A DNA stretch of 14,395 nucleotides from Coriobacteriales bacterium. GTDB lineage: Bacteria; Actinomycetota; Coriobacteriia; Coriobacteriales; UBA8131. The translations under genes and the position numbers were made by a program. Where the stretch lies: assembly GCA_031267175.1 (NCBI GenBank), contig JAIRZP010000177.1:1-14395 (forward strand), given 5' to 3'. Shown here one piece after another: positions 4,445 through 11,045 of the stretch; the stretch's first letter is position 1, and each line of letters starts with the position of its first letter. Under the pieces are notes generated by a model that was given only the letters and a program-made list of their open reading frames with translations, searched no databases and was not told where the DNA came from.

Positions 4445-6945
4445 AGACGCTCCGGCGGCCGGCGCTTCCCGCCCTGCTCGTACCGCTCGTGCTCTGCTGG
4501 GCAGGCATCGTGCTGGCAGCGGAGCTTGCCTATCGGGGCTTTGATCTCTCTCCCGTGCTGCCGTTTCTGGTGGCCGGCGGCAGTGCGCTGGCAGGGGCCT
4601 GGCTACTGCTGCGTAACCGCACGTGTGGCAAACTGAGCGAGCCGGAGCACGGGCAGGTGCAGGAAGGGCCACACAGGCAGGAACACGAGCTTGCACATAA
4701 GCAGATACCGGGGCGGGTGCTCCCGCTGCTCCTGCTCTCCCTGTTCATCTTCTCTCTCGCGCTTGCCCTGGGGACCCTCTTCTACACCCAGCTTGCCGGG
4801 CAGGCAGCAAACAGCGCTCAATACAACGGCGAGCTGGAGCTTATCGTTGTGGAGGACACGCGCCATTATCCTACGTCCAGCGGCTCCGAAGCCCTGGTAC
4901 AGAGCGCGGACGGCAAAGAGGTGCGTCTGCGGATCTTCTGGAACGAGTCGGGCCTCGTGCTCGCCAAGGGCAGCCATATCAGCGCCCAGTGCAGCTTTTC
5001 CCCTCTCAGGGAGGATCAACGTTGGCTCTTTGAGCGGGGCATGGTGGGCACACTCAGCCTCTCGAATATCGTTAATACGGGCTTTTCGGACGACATCTGG
5101 GGCGCTATCGACGGCTTCAGAGAAGGCAATGTCGCACGAATCAGCAGCATGAGCGGCCAGGGCGCCGCCCTACTTGCCGGTATCCTGCTGGGATGGCGCG
5201 AGGCCCTGCAGGATTCCGCCGTGGAACAGGACTTCATCACCTGCGGCCTCACGCATCTGATAGCCGTCTCGGGGAGCCATCTGGCCGTGGTAGCCGCGCT
5301 GCTCAGCTGGTTTTTGAAGAAGCTGCCTCTGCGCCGCGGATTTGAGATAAGCGTGCTGCTTCTCGTGCTTGCCCTGTACGTGATGCTGACCGGACTCCAG
5401 CCCTCGGCCATCCGCTCTGCCCTCATGGCCGGGGTGGCAGGCTGCTCCTTTTTCGTGGGAAGGAGGGGCCACGCTCCCTCTGCGCTCGCTGCCGCCGGCC
5501 TCGCGATGCTGCTCATCTATCCGGCCAACGCCTACTCGCTCGGCTTCTGGCTCTCGGTGTGCGCGGTCATGGGCATCACCCTCTTTGCCAACCTCACTGC
5601 GCAGTGGGTCAGTACCGCCGGGCTCCTGCACAGACAGCAGAGAAGCGCTGCCCCGGCCTCTGCACAACCGAAAACCGCCGCGCCACCGTCCGCAAAAAAG
5701 CAGGGTGCCGGCCCGCTGTCCTCGGCCCTGGCCCTCACGGTTACCGCCACAGCTGCCACCCTGCCGATAGCGGTGCCGACCTTTGGCGTGCTCTCCCTCG
5801 TCGGGCCCCTCGCAAACCTCCTGGCAGGCCCGCTTATATCGGTAGCGCTGGTATTGGGTATGGTGGCCCTGGTGTTGACTCCCCTGTTTGAGCCGCTCGG
5901 GGGTCTCCTGCTGAGCCTGGCAGCCTTCCTCTGCGATATAACCGCCCAGCTGGCCGCGGTGCTGGCCAGGCTGCCGTGGGCCTCTCTGCCGCTCAAGCTG
6001 CCTCTGCTTACCGCCGCCGCCGTCGGCCTTGCCCTGGCGGCGCTCATCTACTTCCGTTGGCCTGAGCCTTCCGCAAAACAGCTGCGGGCGGGTGGTGCGG
6101 CGGCACTCGCCGTGTTCTGTCTCCTGGTGCTTCTGCTGCCACAGCTGCAGGCACCGCGCCTCGTGATGATGGACGTAGGACAGGGCGACGCGCTCCTGGT
6201 GCAGGAGCGGGGCAGCAGCATACTCATTGACACGGGCGCGTCGGACACCGCGCTCGTACACGCGCTGGCTCGTAACGGAGTCACCCGCCTCGATGCCGTC
6301 ATCATCACGCATCTGGACAGCGACCACGCCGGAGCGCTCAGCAGGCTGAGAGGCCTCGTGGACGTCAGGAGCGTCTACTTTGCCCGCGGGCTCGTGGAGC
6401 ACCAGGCAGACGACGAATACCTCAGAGCAGCCGCCGACCTCATGGGAGAGGGACAGGTGAGTGAGCTCGCGCACGGCGACCGCATCAGGCTCGGCGACAC
6501 GCTCTCGATGGAGGTCCTCTGGCCGGAGGAAGTTGCTACCGAAGGCTCCAACGCCGAGAGCATCTGCCTGCTCCTGCGCTACGACGCGGACGGCAACGGC
6601 AGCTCCGAGCAGCAGGCCCTCCTCACCGGGGACGCCGAGAGCGCAGAGCTGGCACAGCTGCTCACGACCAATCCCGGCCTCAGTGCCGACATCATCAAGG
6701 TAGGCCATCACGGCAGCAGGGGTGCCCTCACGTCTGAGCAGCTCGCGAGCCTGTCAAGCACGGTGGCGCTCATCAGCGTGGGCGCGCATAACCGCTACGG
6801 CCACCCTACGGCAGAAACCCTCGAGATTCTTGAAGCGGGTGCGGTTCAGACCCTCAGAACCGACCAGCAGGGCGATGTCAGCTGTGTCTTCAAGGGCAAC
6901 ACGCTGGAGCTCAACTATGCTACCATGGTGAGCGATATACAGTGA
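4441..6945 (+). CDS. comEC: ComEC/Rec2 DNA uptake channel
   Basis: 834 residues, within the family range. ComEC is a polytopic membrane protein that carries single-stranded DNA into the cell during transformation. N-terminal membrane segments and the DUF4131-type region cover roughly 1-220. The competence domain follows, with the signature THLIAVSGSHL at 271-281 and many hydrophobic helices to about 565. The C-terminal metallo-beta-lactamase-like domain starts with DVGQGDA (578-584) and keeps HLDSDH (624-629), GHHGS (His756-His757) and GHPTAETLEIL, so its metal site looks intact and nuclease activity is possible. Two low-complexity stretches stand out, at about 59-92 (His/Glu/Gln-rich) and 401-428 (Ala/Pro/Lys-rich). 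The start overlaps the comEA stop as ATGA; no clear SD is visible. Confidence 0.95.
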   Translation: MKTLRRPALPALLVPLVLCWAGIVLAAELAYRGFDLSPVLPFLVAGGSALAGAWLLLRNRTCGKLSEPEHGQVQEGPHRQEHELAHKQIPGRVLPLLLLSLFIFSLALALGTLFYTQLAGQAANSAQYNGELELIVVEDTRHYPTSSGSEALVQSADGKEVRLRIFWNESGLVLAKGSHISAQCSFSPLREDQRWLFERGMVGTLSLSNIVNTGFSDDIWGAIDGFREGNVARISSMSGQGAALLAGILLGWREALQDSAVEQDFITCGLTHLIAVSGSHLAVVAALLSWFLKKLPLRRGFEISVLLLVLALYVMLTGLQPSAIRSALMAGVAGCSFFVGRRGHAPSALAAAGLAMLLIYPANAYSLGFWLSVCAVMGITLFANLTAQWVSTAGLLHRQQRSAAPASAQPKTAAPPSAKKQGAGPLSSALALTVTATAATLPIAVPTFGVLSLVGPLANLLAGPLISVALVLGMVALVLTPLFEPLGGLLLSLAAFLCDITAQLAAVLARLPWASLPLKLPLLTAAAVGLALAALIYFRWPEPSAKQLRAGGAAALAVFCLLVLLLPQLQAPRLVMMDVGQGDALLVQERGSSILIDTGASDTALVHALARNGVTRLDAVIITHLDSDHAGALSRLRGLVDVRSVYFARGLVEHQADDEYLRAAADLMGEGQVSELAHGDRIRLGDTLSMEVLWPEEVATEGSNAESICLLLRYDADGNGSSEQQALLTGDAESAELAQLLTTNPGLSADIIKVGHHGSRGALTSEQLASLSSTVALISVGAHNRYGHPTAETLEILEAGAVQTLRTDQQGDVSCVFKGNTLELNYATMVSDIQ

Positions 6946-6948
6946 GAA

Positions 6949-6971
6949 GCGCCTGGGCTGAGGTAAGGCGC
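6949..6971 (+). terminator. GC-rich hairpin just after the comEC stop
   Basis: GCGCCT (6949-6954) and AGGCGC (6966-6971) form a perfect 6-bp stem with an 11-base loop, four bases after the comEC TGA. No run of T follows, so it is not a standard intrinsic terminator. It could slow or partly stop transcription, or protect the 3' end of the comEC message. The rest of the gap to holA (6972-7036) shows only short GC-rich pairings and no clear promoter. Confidence 0.3.
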
Positions 6972-7036
6972 AGGAGCGAGCACTCCCGCGACGGGCTTTG
7001 CAGGTCCAGGCCCAGCCGAGAGCGTTGAAGAGGATC

Positions 7037-8005
7037 ATGGCCACAAAGGAAACACCCCTGCTCAATGCCTACCTTGTTGTGGGAACAGACGAGCTTAAGG
7101 TAGAAACCATACTCAAACGGCTCTGGGCCCGCCTGGAGAAGCTCGGCGACCTTGATTTCAACGCACAGACACTCGATGGCACCAAAGACCTGCCGCTCAC
7201 CGAGCTGCTGGACATGCTGAACACGCCACCGCTGGCCGCACCCTTCAGGCTGGTCATCATCCGGGACGTTGACAGAGGCAGCAGCTCGCTCAGAGAAGCA
7301 CTCACCGGCTACCTCGCAAGCCCCATGCCCACGACGATACTCGTGATGACCGCGGCCAAGCTCACCCAACAGTCGCGGCTGTATAAGGCGGTGGGCCAGC
7401 TCGGTGGCAAGGCCGTCATCGACGCCTCCGTGCGTAAGCGCTCGGAGCTGCCGGCCATGGTGCGAAAGATGGCATTGGGCTACCAGATAGGCCTGAGCCA
7501 TGACGGGGCGGCCAAACTCGCCGAACTCGTGGGCACTTCGACCATCGCGCTTAACACCGAGGTCAAGAAGCTTGCGTCCTATGTGTTGGCGCTCGGAAGG
7601 AGTGAGGCCAATCTGGAGGATGTTGTCGCGGTTGTTGCCCGCTCAAACCAACCCTCCGCCTGGGATTTTGTCGATGCCTATTCCTCCCGGGACCTTCTCA
7701 AAAGCCTCGATCTCCTCAGCTTGCTGCCACGGGAATCACCGGTGAGCCTGCTCTACCTCTGCGTGACCCGCCTGAGGGAGCTGCTGATGTATACCTCGCT
7801 TGCGGCGCGTCACGACGGCAAGCTCGCAAAAACCCTGGGCAAGCCGGATTGGCAACTCCGTCGCCTCGAGTCATTGGCGCGTCGCTATAATGCCTCTGAA
7901 TTGCGTGATCTGCTTGCCCGCGCCGCCCGCGCCGACGCCCGTATGAAGAGCGGTGAGGACGCAACGCTGGTTTTAGAGGAGTTAATCCTGGCCACCTGCC
8001 GGTAA
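7037..8005 (+). CDS. holA: DNA polymerase III delta subunit
   Basis: 322 residues from the ATG at 7037, a usual length. Delta opens the beta sliding clamp as part of the clamp loader. The N-terminus LLNAYLVVGTDELKVETIL is the typical first strand of the family, which keeps an AAA+-like fold but lacks a Walker A motif, as expected. The central part includes MPTTILVMTAAKLTQQSRL and AKLAELVGTSTIALNTEVKKL. The C-terminal collar domain has SLLYLCVTRLRELL and ELRDLLARAARADARMKSG, the most conserved part. I chose ATG 7037, preceded by GAAGAGGA. In-frame TTG codons at 6998 and 7025 would add a poorly conserved 4-13 residues. The location after comEC is common in Gram-positive lineages. Probably expressed by read-through from upstream. 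Confidence 0.92.
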   Translation: MATKETPLLNAYLVVGTDELKVETILKRLWARLEKLGDLDFNAQTLDGTKDLPLTELLDMLNTPPLAAPFRLVIIRDVDRGSSSLREALTGYLASPMPTTILVMTAAKLTQQSRLYKAVGQLGGKAVIDASVRKRSELPAMVRKMALGYQIGLSHDGAAKLAELVGTSTIALNTEVKKLASYVLALGRSEANLEDVVAVVARSNQPSAWDFVDAYSSRDLLKSLDLLSLLPRESPVSLLYLCVTRLRELLMYTSLAARHDGKLAKTLGKPDWQLRRLESLARRYNASELRDLLARAARADARMKSGEDATLVLEELILATCR

Positions 8006-8007
8006 TA

Positions 8008-8016
8008 TGCTATGAT
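8008..8016 (+). promoter_or_regulatory. Extended -10 promoter for the diguanylate cyclase gene
   Basis: TGCTATGAT: an extended -10 (TGn) joined to TATGAT, 5 of 6 to consensus, immediately after the holA stop. No clear -35 is present (17 bases upstream reads CTGGCC), which extended -10 promoters can tolerate. The predicted start near 8022-8024 gives a leader of about 30 bases to the GTG at 8053. Confidence 0.45.
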
Positions 8017-8031
8017 TCTCGTGTTTCTTGC

Positions 8032-8046
8032 AGGAGGCAAAAGCCT
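8032..8046 (+). promoter_or_regulatory. Distant Shine-Dalgarno partly inside a hairpin
   Basis: AGGAGG at 8032-8037 is an ideal ribosome binding sequence, but it lies 15 bases before the GTG at 8053. Part of it pairs in AGGC (8035-8038), loop AAAA, GCCT (8043-8046). No ATG, GTG or TTG lies in frame at the ideal distance. Folding of the small hairpin could hide the SD. A second, poor GGAG at 8047-8050 is only two bases from the GTG. Confidence 0.35.
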
Positions 8047-8052
8047 GGAGTA

Positions 8053-9621
8053 GTGGGAGCGGTTATCTTTCAGTCACCGGTAGTAGTGGTCACGGCGCTG
8101 TCGCTTGTCGCGGTGCTCGTTGTCATGGTCTATACGCTTACGTGTTGGCGTCAGCGCAATATGATGTACTTTGCCTTTCTCACCATTGCCGTGTCCGTCA
8201 ATGTTCTGGGCTACTACCTTGAGGTGACCTCCACCACGCTTGAGGCGGCCATCGTCGCCTGCAAGGTGGCCTATGTGGGTGCTCCGCTCACGGGTATACT
8301 GCTGTTCATGTTCTCCCTGGATTATTCGGACAGGATAAAGCTCAGCGGCGTAGTGCGCATCATACTCTTTGCCCTGGCGCCGGTGTTTACCGTGGCGGTG
8401 CTTATCTATCCACAATCAACGGTCTTCTATCAGGACCTTGTGTTCAGCACCGAGGGATTAACGCCCCATCTCGTTGTCAGCCCCGGGCTCCTGTATTACC
8501 CCTGCCTCATCTACGCCAGCGTGTTCACCGTGCTTGCCTTCATCAATCTGATGATAGCCTTCTTCCGTCAAAAGGACTACGAGGGCACCATCATCTTCAT
8601 CGTTGCCATCTTTCTCCCGCTGCTGGTGCTGTTCTATACGACGGTCTTTGGGCTCATAGACGGGTGGAACCCGCAGCGAAGCGCCATGGTAATCTCCGTG
8701 GTCCTGCTCACCATTTATCTGGTTCGCTATAAGCAGGCGGAGTGGCAGAGCAAGGGGAGGGGGCTCGTCGTGCAGGATATGAACGACGCGTTCATCCTCC
8801 TGGACAATAAGGGTACGGTCATCGACCACAACCTCTCTGCCGAGGCTTATTTTCCCGAGCTCAAGGGGAGGCAGCGGCTCAAGCTCGCAGAGATATGGGA
8901 GTTTCCTCCCGAGAATTACACGAGCTATGCCGTGCATCAGATTGACATGCAGCGCGAAGGCATAACCCGTAACCTCAAGGTGACGACCTCTCCGCTGGTG
9001 GCCAACGGCAAGACCACGGGCACGCTGGTTGTCATCAACGACGATACGATCAACAATCAATTGATACAGGAACTCACGCGCATGGCCCGTATCGACGAGC
9101 TCACGGGGCTCAATAACCGGGCGACATTCTTTCATGAGGCCTCGCTCTCCTTTGATCTGGCACGCAGACAGAACGAGGACAGGGGCTGCGCGCTCATGAT
9201 GGACATCGACTTCTTCAAGAATGTCAACGACAGCTTTGGCCACGCCTCGGGGGACGAGGTCCTCGTCTATATGGGAGCCCTGCTGCGCAGTCGGTTCCGC
9301 CGCACCGACATCTGTGGCCGTTATGGCGGCGAGGAGTTGAGCGTCTGGATGCCGGCCACCTCACTCGCGGGTGCCGTTCAGGTTGCCGAAGAAATCCGCG
9401 CTGCCGTGGAGGCCAAGGTCTTTCAGCACGAGAGCAGCTTCTTTGGCGTCACCATATCAATTGGCATAGCCTGCATGCGCCAGGCGGATACGGGAGACTT
9501 TGAGGATCTGGTAAAGAAGGCCGACGACGCACTCTACGAGGCCAAGGAAACCGGCCGTAACCGTATTCGTATGTACGGCAGTGAGACAACACCAAGGATA
9601 CAGCGGGAGAACGGAAGCTGA
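8053..9621 (+). CDS. Membrane diguanylate cyclase: 7TM sensor, PAS-like region, GGDEF domain
   Basis: 522 residues. Residues 1-225 hold seven hydrophobic helices resembling the N-terminal 7TM sensor found on some histidine kinases. A PAS-like region follows at about 235-335 (DAFILLDNKGTVIDHN, then GTLVVINDDT). The GGDEF domain at about 345-510 opens with ARIDELTGLNNRATF. It keeps the metal Asp384 (MMDIDFFK), Asn392 and Asp401 (the guanine-binding pair by family alignment) and the signature GGEEL at 425-429, with Leu for the usual Phe. RRTD at 416-419 ends five residues before it and fits the RxxD product-inhibition site. It is therefore probably an active, feedback-regulated c-di-GMP synthase responding to a membrane or small-molecule signal. 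The GTG start is the only usable one I see. No EAL domain is present. It sits alone between holA and tig with its own likely promoter. Confidence 0.9.
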   Translation: MGAVIFQSPVVVVTALSLVAVLVVMVYTLTCWRQRNMMYFAFLTIAVSVNVLGYYLEVTSTTLEAAIVACKVAYVGAPLTGILLFMFSLDYSDRIKLSGVVRIILFALAPVFTVAVLIYPQSTVFYQDLVFSTEGLTPHLVVSPGLLYYPCLIYASVFTVLAFINLMIAFFRQKDYEGTIIFIVAIFLPLLVLFYTTVFGLIDGWNPQRSAMVISVVLLTIYLVRYKQAEWQSKGRGLVVQDMNDAFILLDNKGTVIDHNLSAEAYFPELKGRQRLKLAEIWEFPPENYTSYAVHQIDMQREGITRNLKVTTSPLVANGKTTGTLVVINDDTINNQLIQELTRMARIDELTGLNNRATFFHEASLSFDLARRQNEDRGCALMMDIDFFKNVNDSFGHASGDEVLVYMGALLRSRFRRTDICGRYGGEELSVWMPATSLAGAVQVAEEIRAAVEAKVFQHESSFFGVTISIGIACMRQADTGDFEDLVKKADDALYEAKETGRNRIRMYGSETTPRIQRENGS

Positions 9622-9639
9622 GAGGCCACCGGGCTGTTG

Positions 9640-9648
9640 TGCTATATT
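9640..9648 (+). promoter_or_regulatory. Extended -10 promoter for the tig-clpP-clpX operon
   Basis: TGCTATATT: TGn plus TATATT, 5 of 6 to the -10 consensus, 60 bases before the tig start. No -35 is recognisable 16-18 bases upstream. The predicted start is near 9655. The same TGC-TAT layout occurs before the diguanylate cyclase gene at 8008. Confidence 0.45.
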
Positions 9649-9653
9649 GGTAG

Positions 9654-9666
9654 GCGACACGTTCGC
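9654..9666 (+). promoter_or_regulatory. Short dyad at the predicted tig transcription start
   Basis: GCGA (9654-9657) and TCGC (9663-9666) flank CACGT. Placed right at the predicted +1, this could be a small operator or a 5'-terminal mRNA hairpin. It does not match the CIRCE sequence or the CGC-N5-GCG layout of ClgR sites. Confidence 0.25.
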
Positions 9667-9707
9667 TGTTGTTCTGTGGATACAGGTATGAGAGGATGTA
9701 GGACATT

Positions 9708-11045
9708 TTGGAAACAACGAGCAAAAAACTGGATGATGGCAGGCTGGAGATAACCGTCAGTCTTACGGCGGATGAGGTGCAGGAAGAAATCGACACCGCG
9801 TATAAGCAGGTCGGCAAAAACCGCATTCCCGGCTTCAGGCCAGGCAAGGCACCGCGCAAGATACTGGAGAACCACTTTGGCGGCAAGGAGTATTTTCTGG
9901 CTACGGCCAGCGATGAGTTGGTACGCATCTACACGCCGCTGGCTCCCGACGAGCTTTACCTCGTGCCCCTGTCAAGCCCCGATTTTGCGGAACTGGACCT
10001 GGCCCGCGAAGGCGAGCCCTTCAGCTTCAGCTTCAGCATCGAGGTGGCCCCGGAGCTTGAGCTGTCCTCCTATGAACCCCTTCAGATTGAGCTACCCTCC
10101 GTTGAGCCTACCGATGAAGAGATGCAGGCCCAGATCGATGTGTTGCTGGCCTATAACACGACAACGGACGAGGAGGGCAATGAGCAGAAGCCAGAGCTTA
10201 CCGACGCCTGGGTCAAGGAAACCCTGGAGTTTGAGAATGTAGACGATTTCAAGGAGCGCGTGGCTGATTCTCTTCGTGAGCAGAAGGGGCGGGATATTCC
10301 CCAGCTGCGCGAGATACGCAGCACGCAGGAACTGGCCAGCCGCTTGGTAGGGGAGGTGCCGGATTCGCTTATCCGCCAGACCGAGCAGGACAATTATCGC
10401 GATTTTTTCCAGTCGCTCCAGCAGCAGCGCACGACCATGGATGCCTATCTTGAGACCTATGGGTATAGCTCGGAAGACTTCCGCGGCATCATGCACGAGC
10501 AGGCGCGGCAAAGCGCGGCCATGGCCCTTGCCCTCGATGCCCTGGCGCGTCATCTGGAACTTGTCGCTACCGAAGAGGACATCCTGGAGGAGTTTGCAAA
10601 CAGCGGCGCGAAGGACCCCCAGACGCTCTACGAGAACTGGCGGAGCAACGGGCGCCTGTCCGAGATTCGCCAGGGGATCGCGCGTATGAAGGCCTATCAG
10701 CATATTCTAGATACCGTAGAGGTCTTTGAGCCGGGCATGCTGCATCCCGTTACAGAGGATGAGCCCGTGCCCGATACGAAGGAGAAGAAGGCCTCCGCAA
10801 AGGCCACAACGAAGTCCTCCGCAAAAACCAGCAAAAAGGCCTCCGCAAAGGCCTCCAAAGATGCCTCTGCAAAAGCCTCTACAAAGGAGAGCACAAAGAC
10901 CCCCGTAAAGGCCGACGACACCAAAACAGGCACGAAGAAATCCTCCGCAAAAACCAGCAGGAAAGCAGACGATACCAAGAAGTCAACTTCTTCTCCTTCT
11001 AAATCTGCTAAGGTGGATAGCAAAAAGAGAAAGGTTCAGTCATGA
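9708..11045 (+). CDS. tig: Trigger factor lacking the PPIase domain, with basic C-terminal tail
   Basis: 445 residues. Trigger factor is the ribosome-bound chaperone that meets nascent chains. The N-terminal ribosome-binding domain (about 1-130) has the signature GFRPGKAPRKILENHFG at 42-58, with Phe43-Arg44 at the docking loop, and ends FSIEVAPELELSSYEPLQI. Normally an FKBP-type PPIase domain of roughly 85-100 residues follows. Here only a short linker (about 148-161, AYNTTTDEEGNEQK) leads straight into PELTDAWVKETLEF at 162, the start of the C-terminal chaperone arm, which runs to about 350. From 356 to 445 the protein is a Lys/Ala/Ser/Thr-rich tail with 28 Lys/Arg and 9 Asp/Glu. The start is TTG: an in-frame TAG at 9699 rules out extension, and TAGGA lies just upstream. 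The stop overlaps clpP as ATGA. Confidence 0.92.
   Translation: METTSKKLDDGRLEITVSLTADEVQEEIDTAYKQVGKNRIPGFRPGKAPRKILENHFGGKEYFLATASDELVRIYTPLAPDELYLVPLSSPDFAELDLAREGEPFSFSFSIEVAPELELSSYEPLQIELPSVEPTDEEMQAQIDVLLAYNTTTDEEGNEQKPELTDAWVKETLEFENVDDFKERVADSLREQKGRDIPQLREIRSTQELASRLVGEVPDSLIRQTEQDNYRDFFQSLQQQRTTMDAYLETYGYSSEDFRGIMHEQARQSAAMALALDALARHLELVATEEDILEEFANSGAKDPQTLYENWRSNGRLSEIRQGIARMKAYQHILDTVEVFEPGMLHPVTEDEPVPDTKEKKASAKATTKSSAKTSKKASAKASKDASAKASTKESTKTPVKADDTKTGTKKSSAKTSRKADDTKKSTSSPSKSAKVDSKKRKVQS
10791..10959 (+). repeat. Imperfect repeats coding the Lys/Ala/Ser tail of trigger factor
   Basis: GCCTCCGCAAAGGCC occurs at 10791-10805 and again at 10839-10853. TCCTCCGCAAAAACCAGCA (19 bases) is identical at 10815-10833 and 10941-10959. 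The spacing is irregular, so these are dispersed duplications rather than a strict tandem array. The segment uses AAA and GCA more than the flanking gene bodies appear to. Confidence 0.75.

Noticed and set aside
5170..6711. 513-codon open frame on the minus strand across comEC
   Set aside because: It lies antisense to a complete, motif-rich comEC. Its translation is rich in Gln, Arg, Gly and His with no recognisable domain, as expected of a complementary-frame shadow in GC-rich DNA.
7886..7891. Perfect TATAAT inside holA
   Set aside because: It again encodes Arg-Tyr-Asn in the conserved C-terminal domain and has no acceptable -35. The extended -10 at 8008 is a better candidate for the next gene.
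9654..9666. ClgR-type operator before tig
   Set aside because: The arms are ordered GCG...CGC, opposite to the CGC-N5-GCG layout described for ClgR, so I keep it only as an unassigned dyad.
11022..11036. KKRKV near the end of trigger factor resembling a nuclear localisation signal
   Set aside because: The whole tail is Lys-rich, so a short basic cluster is expected by composition, and this is a bacterial core operon. No evidence for host targeting.
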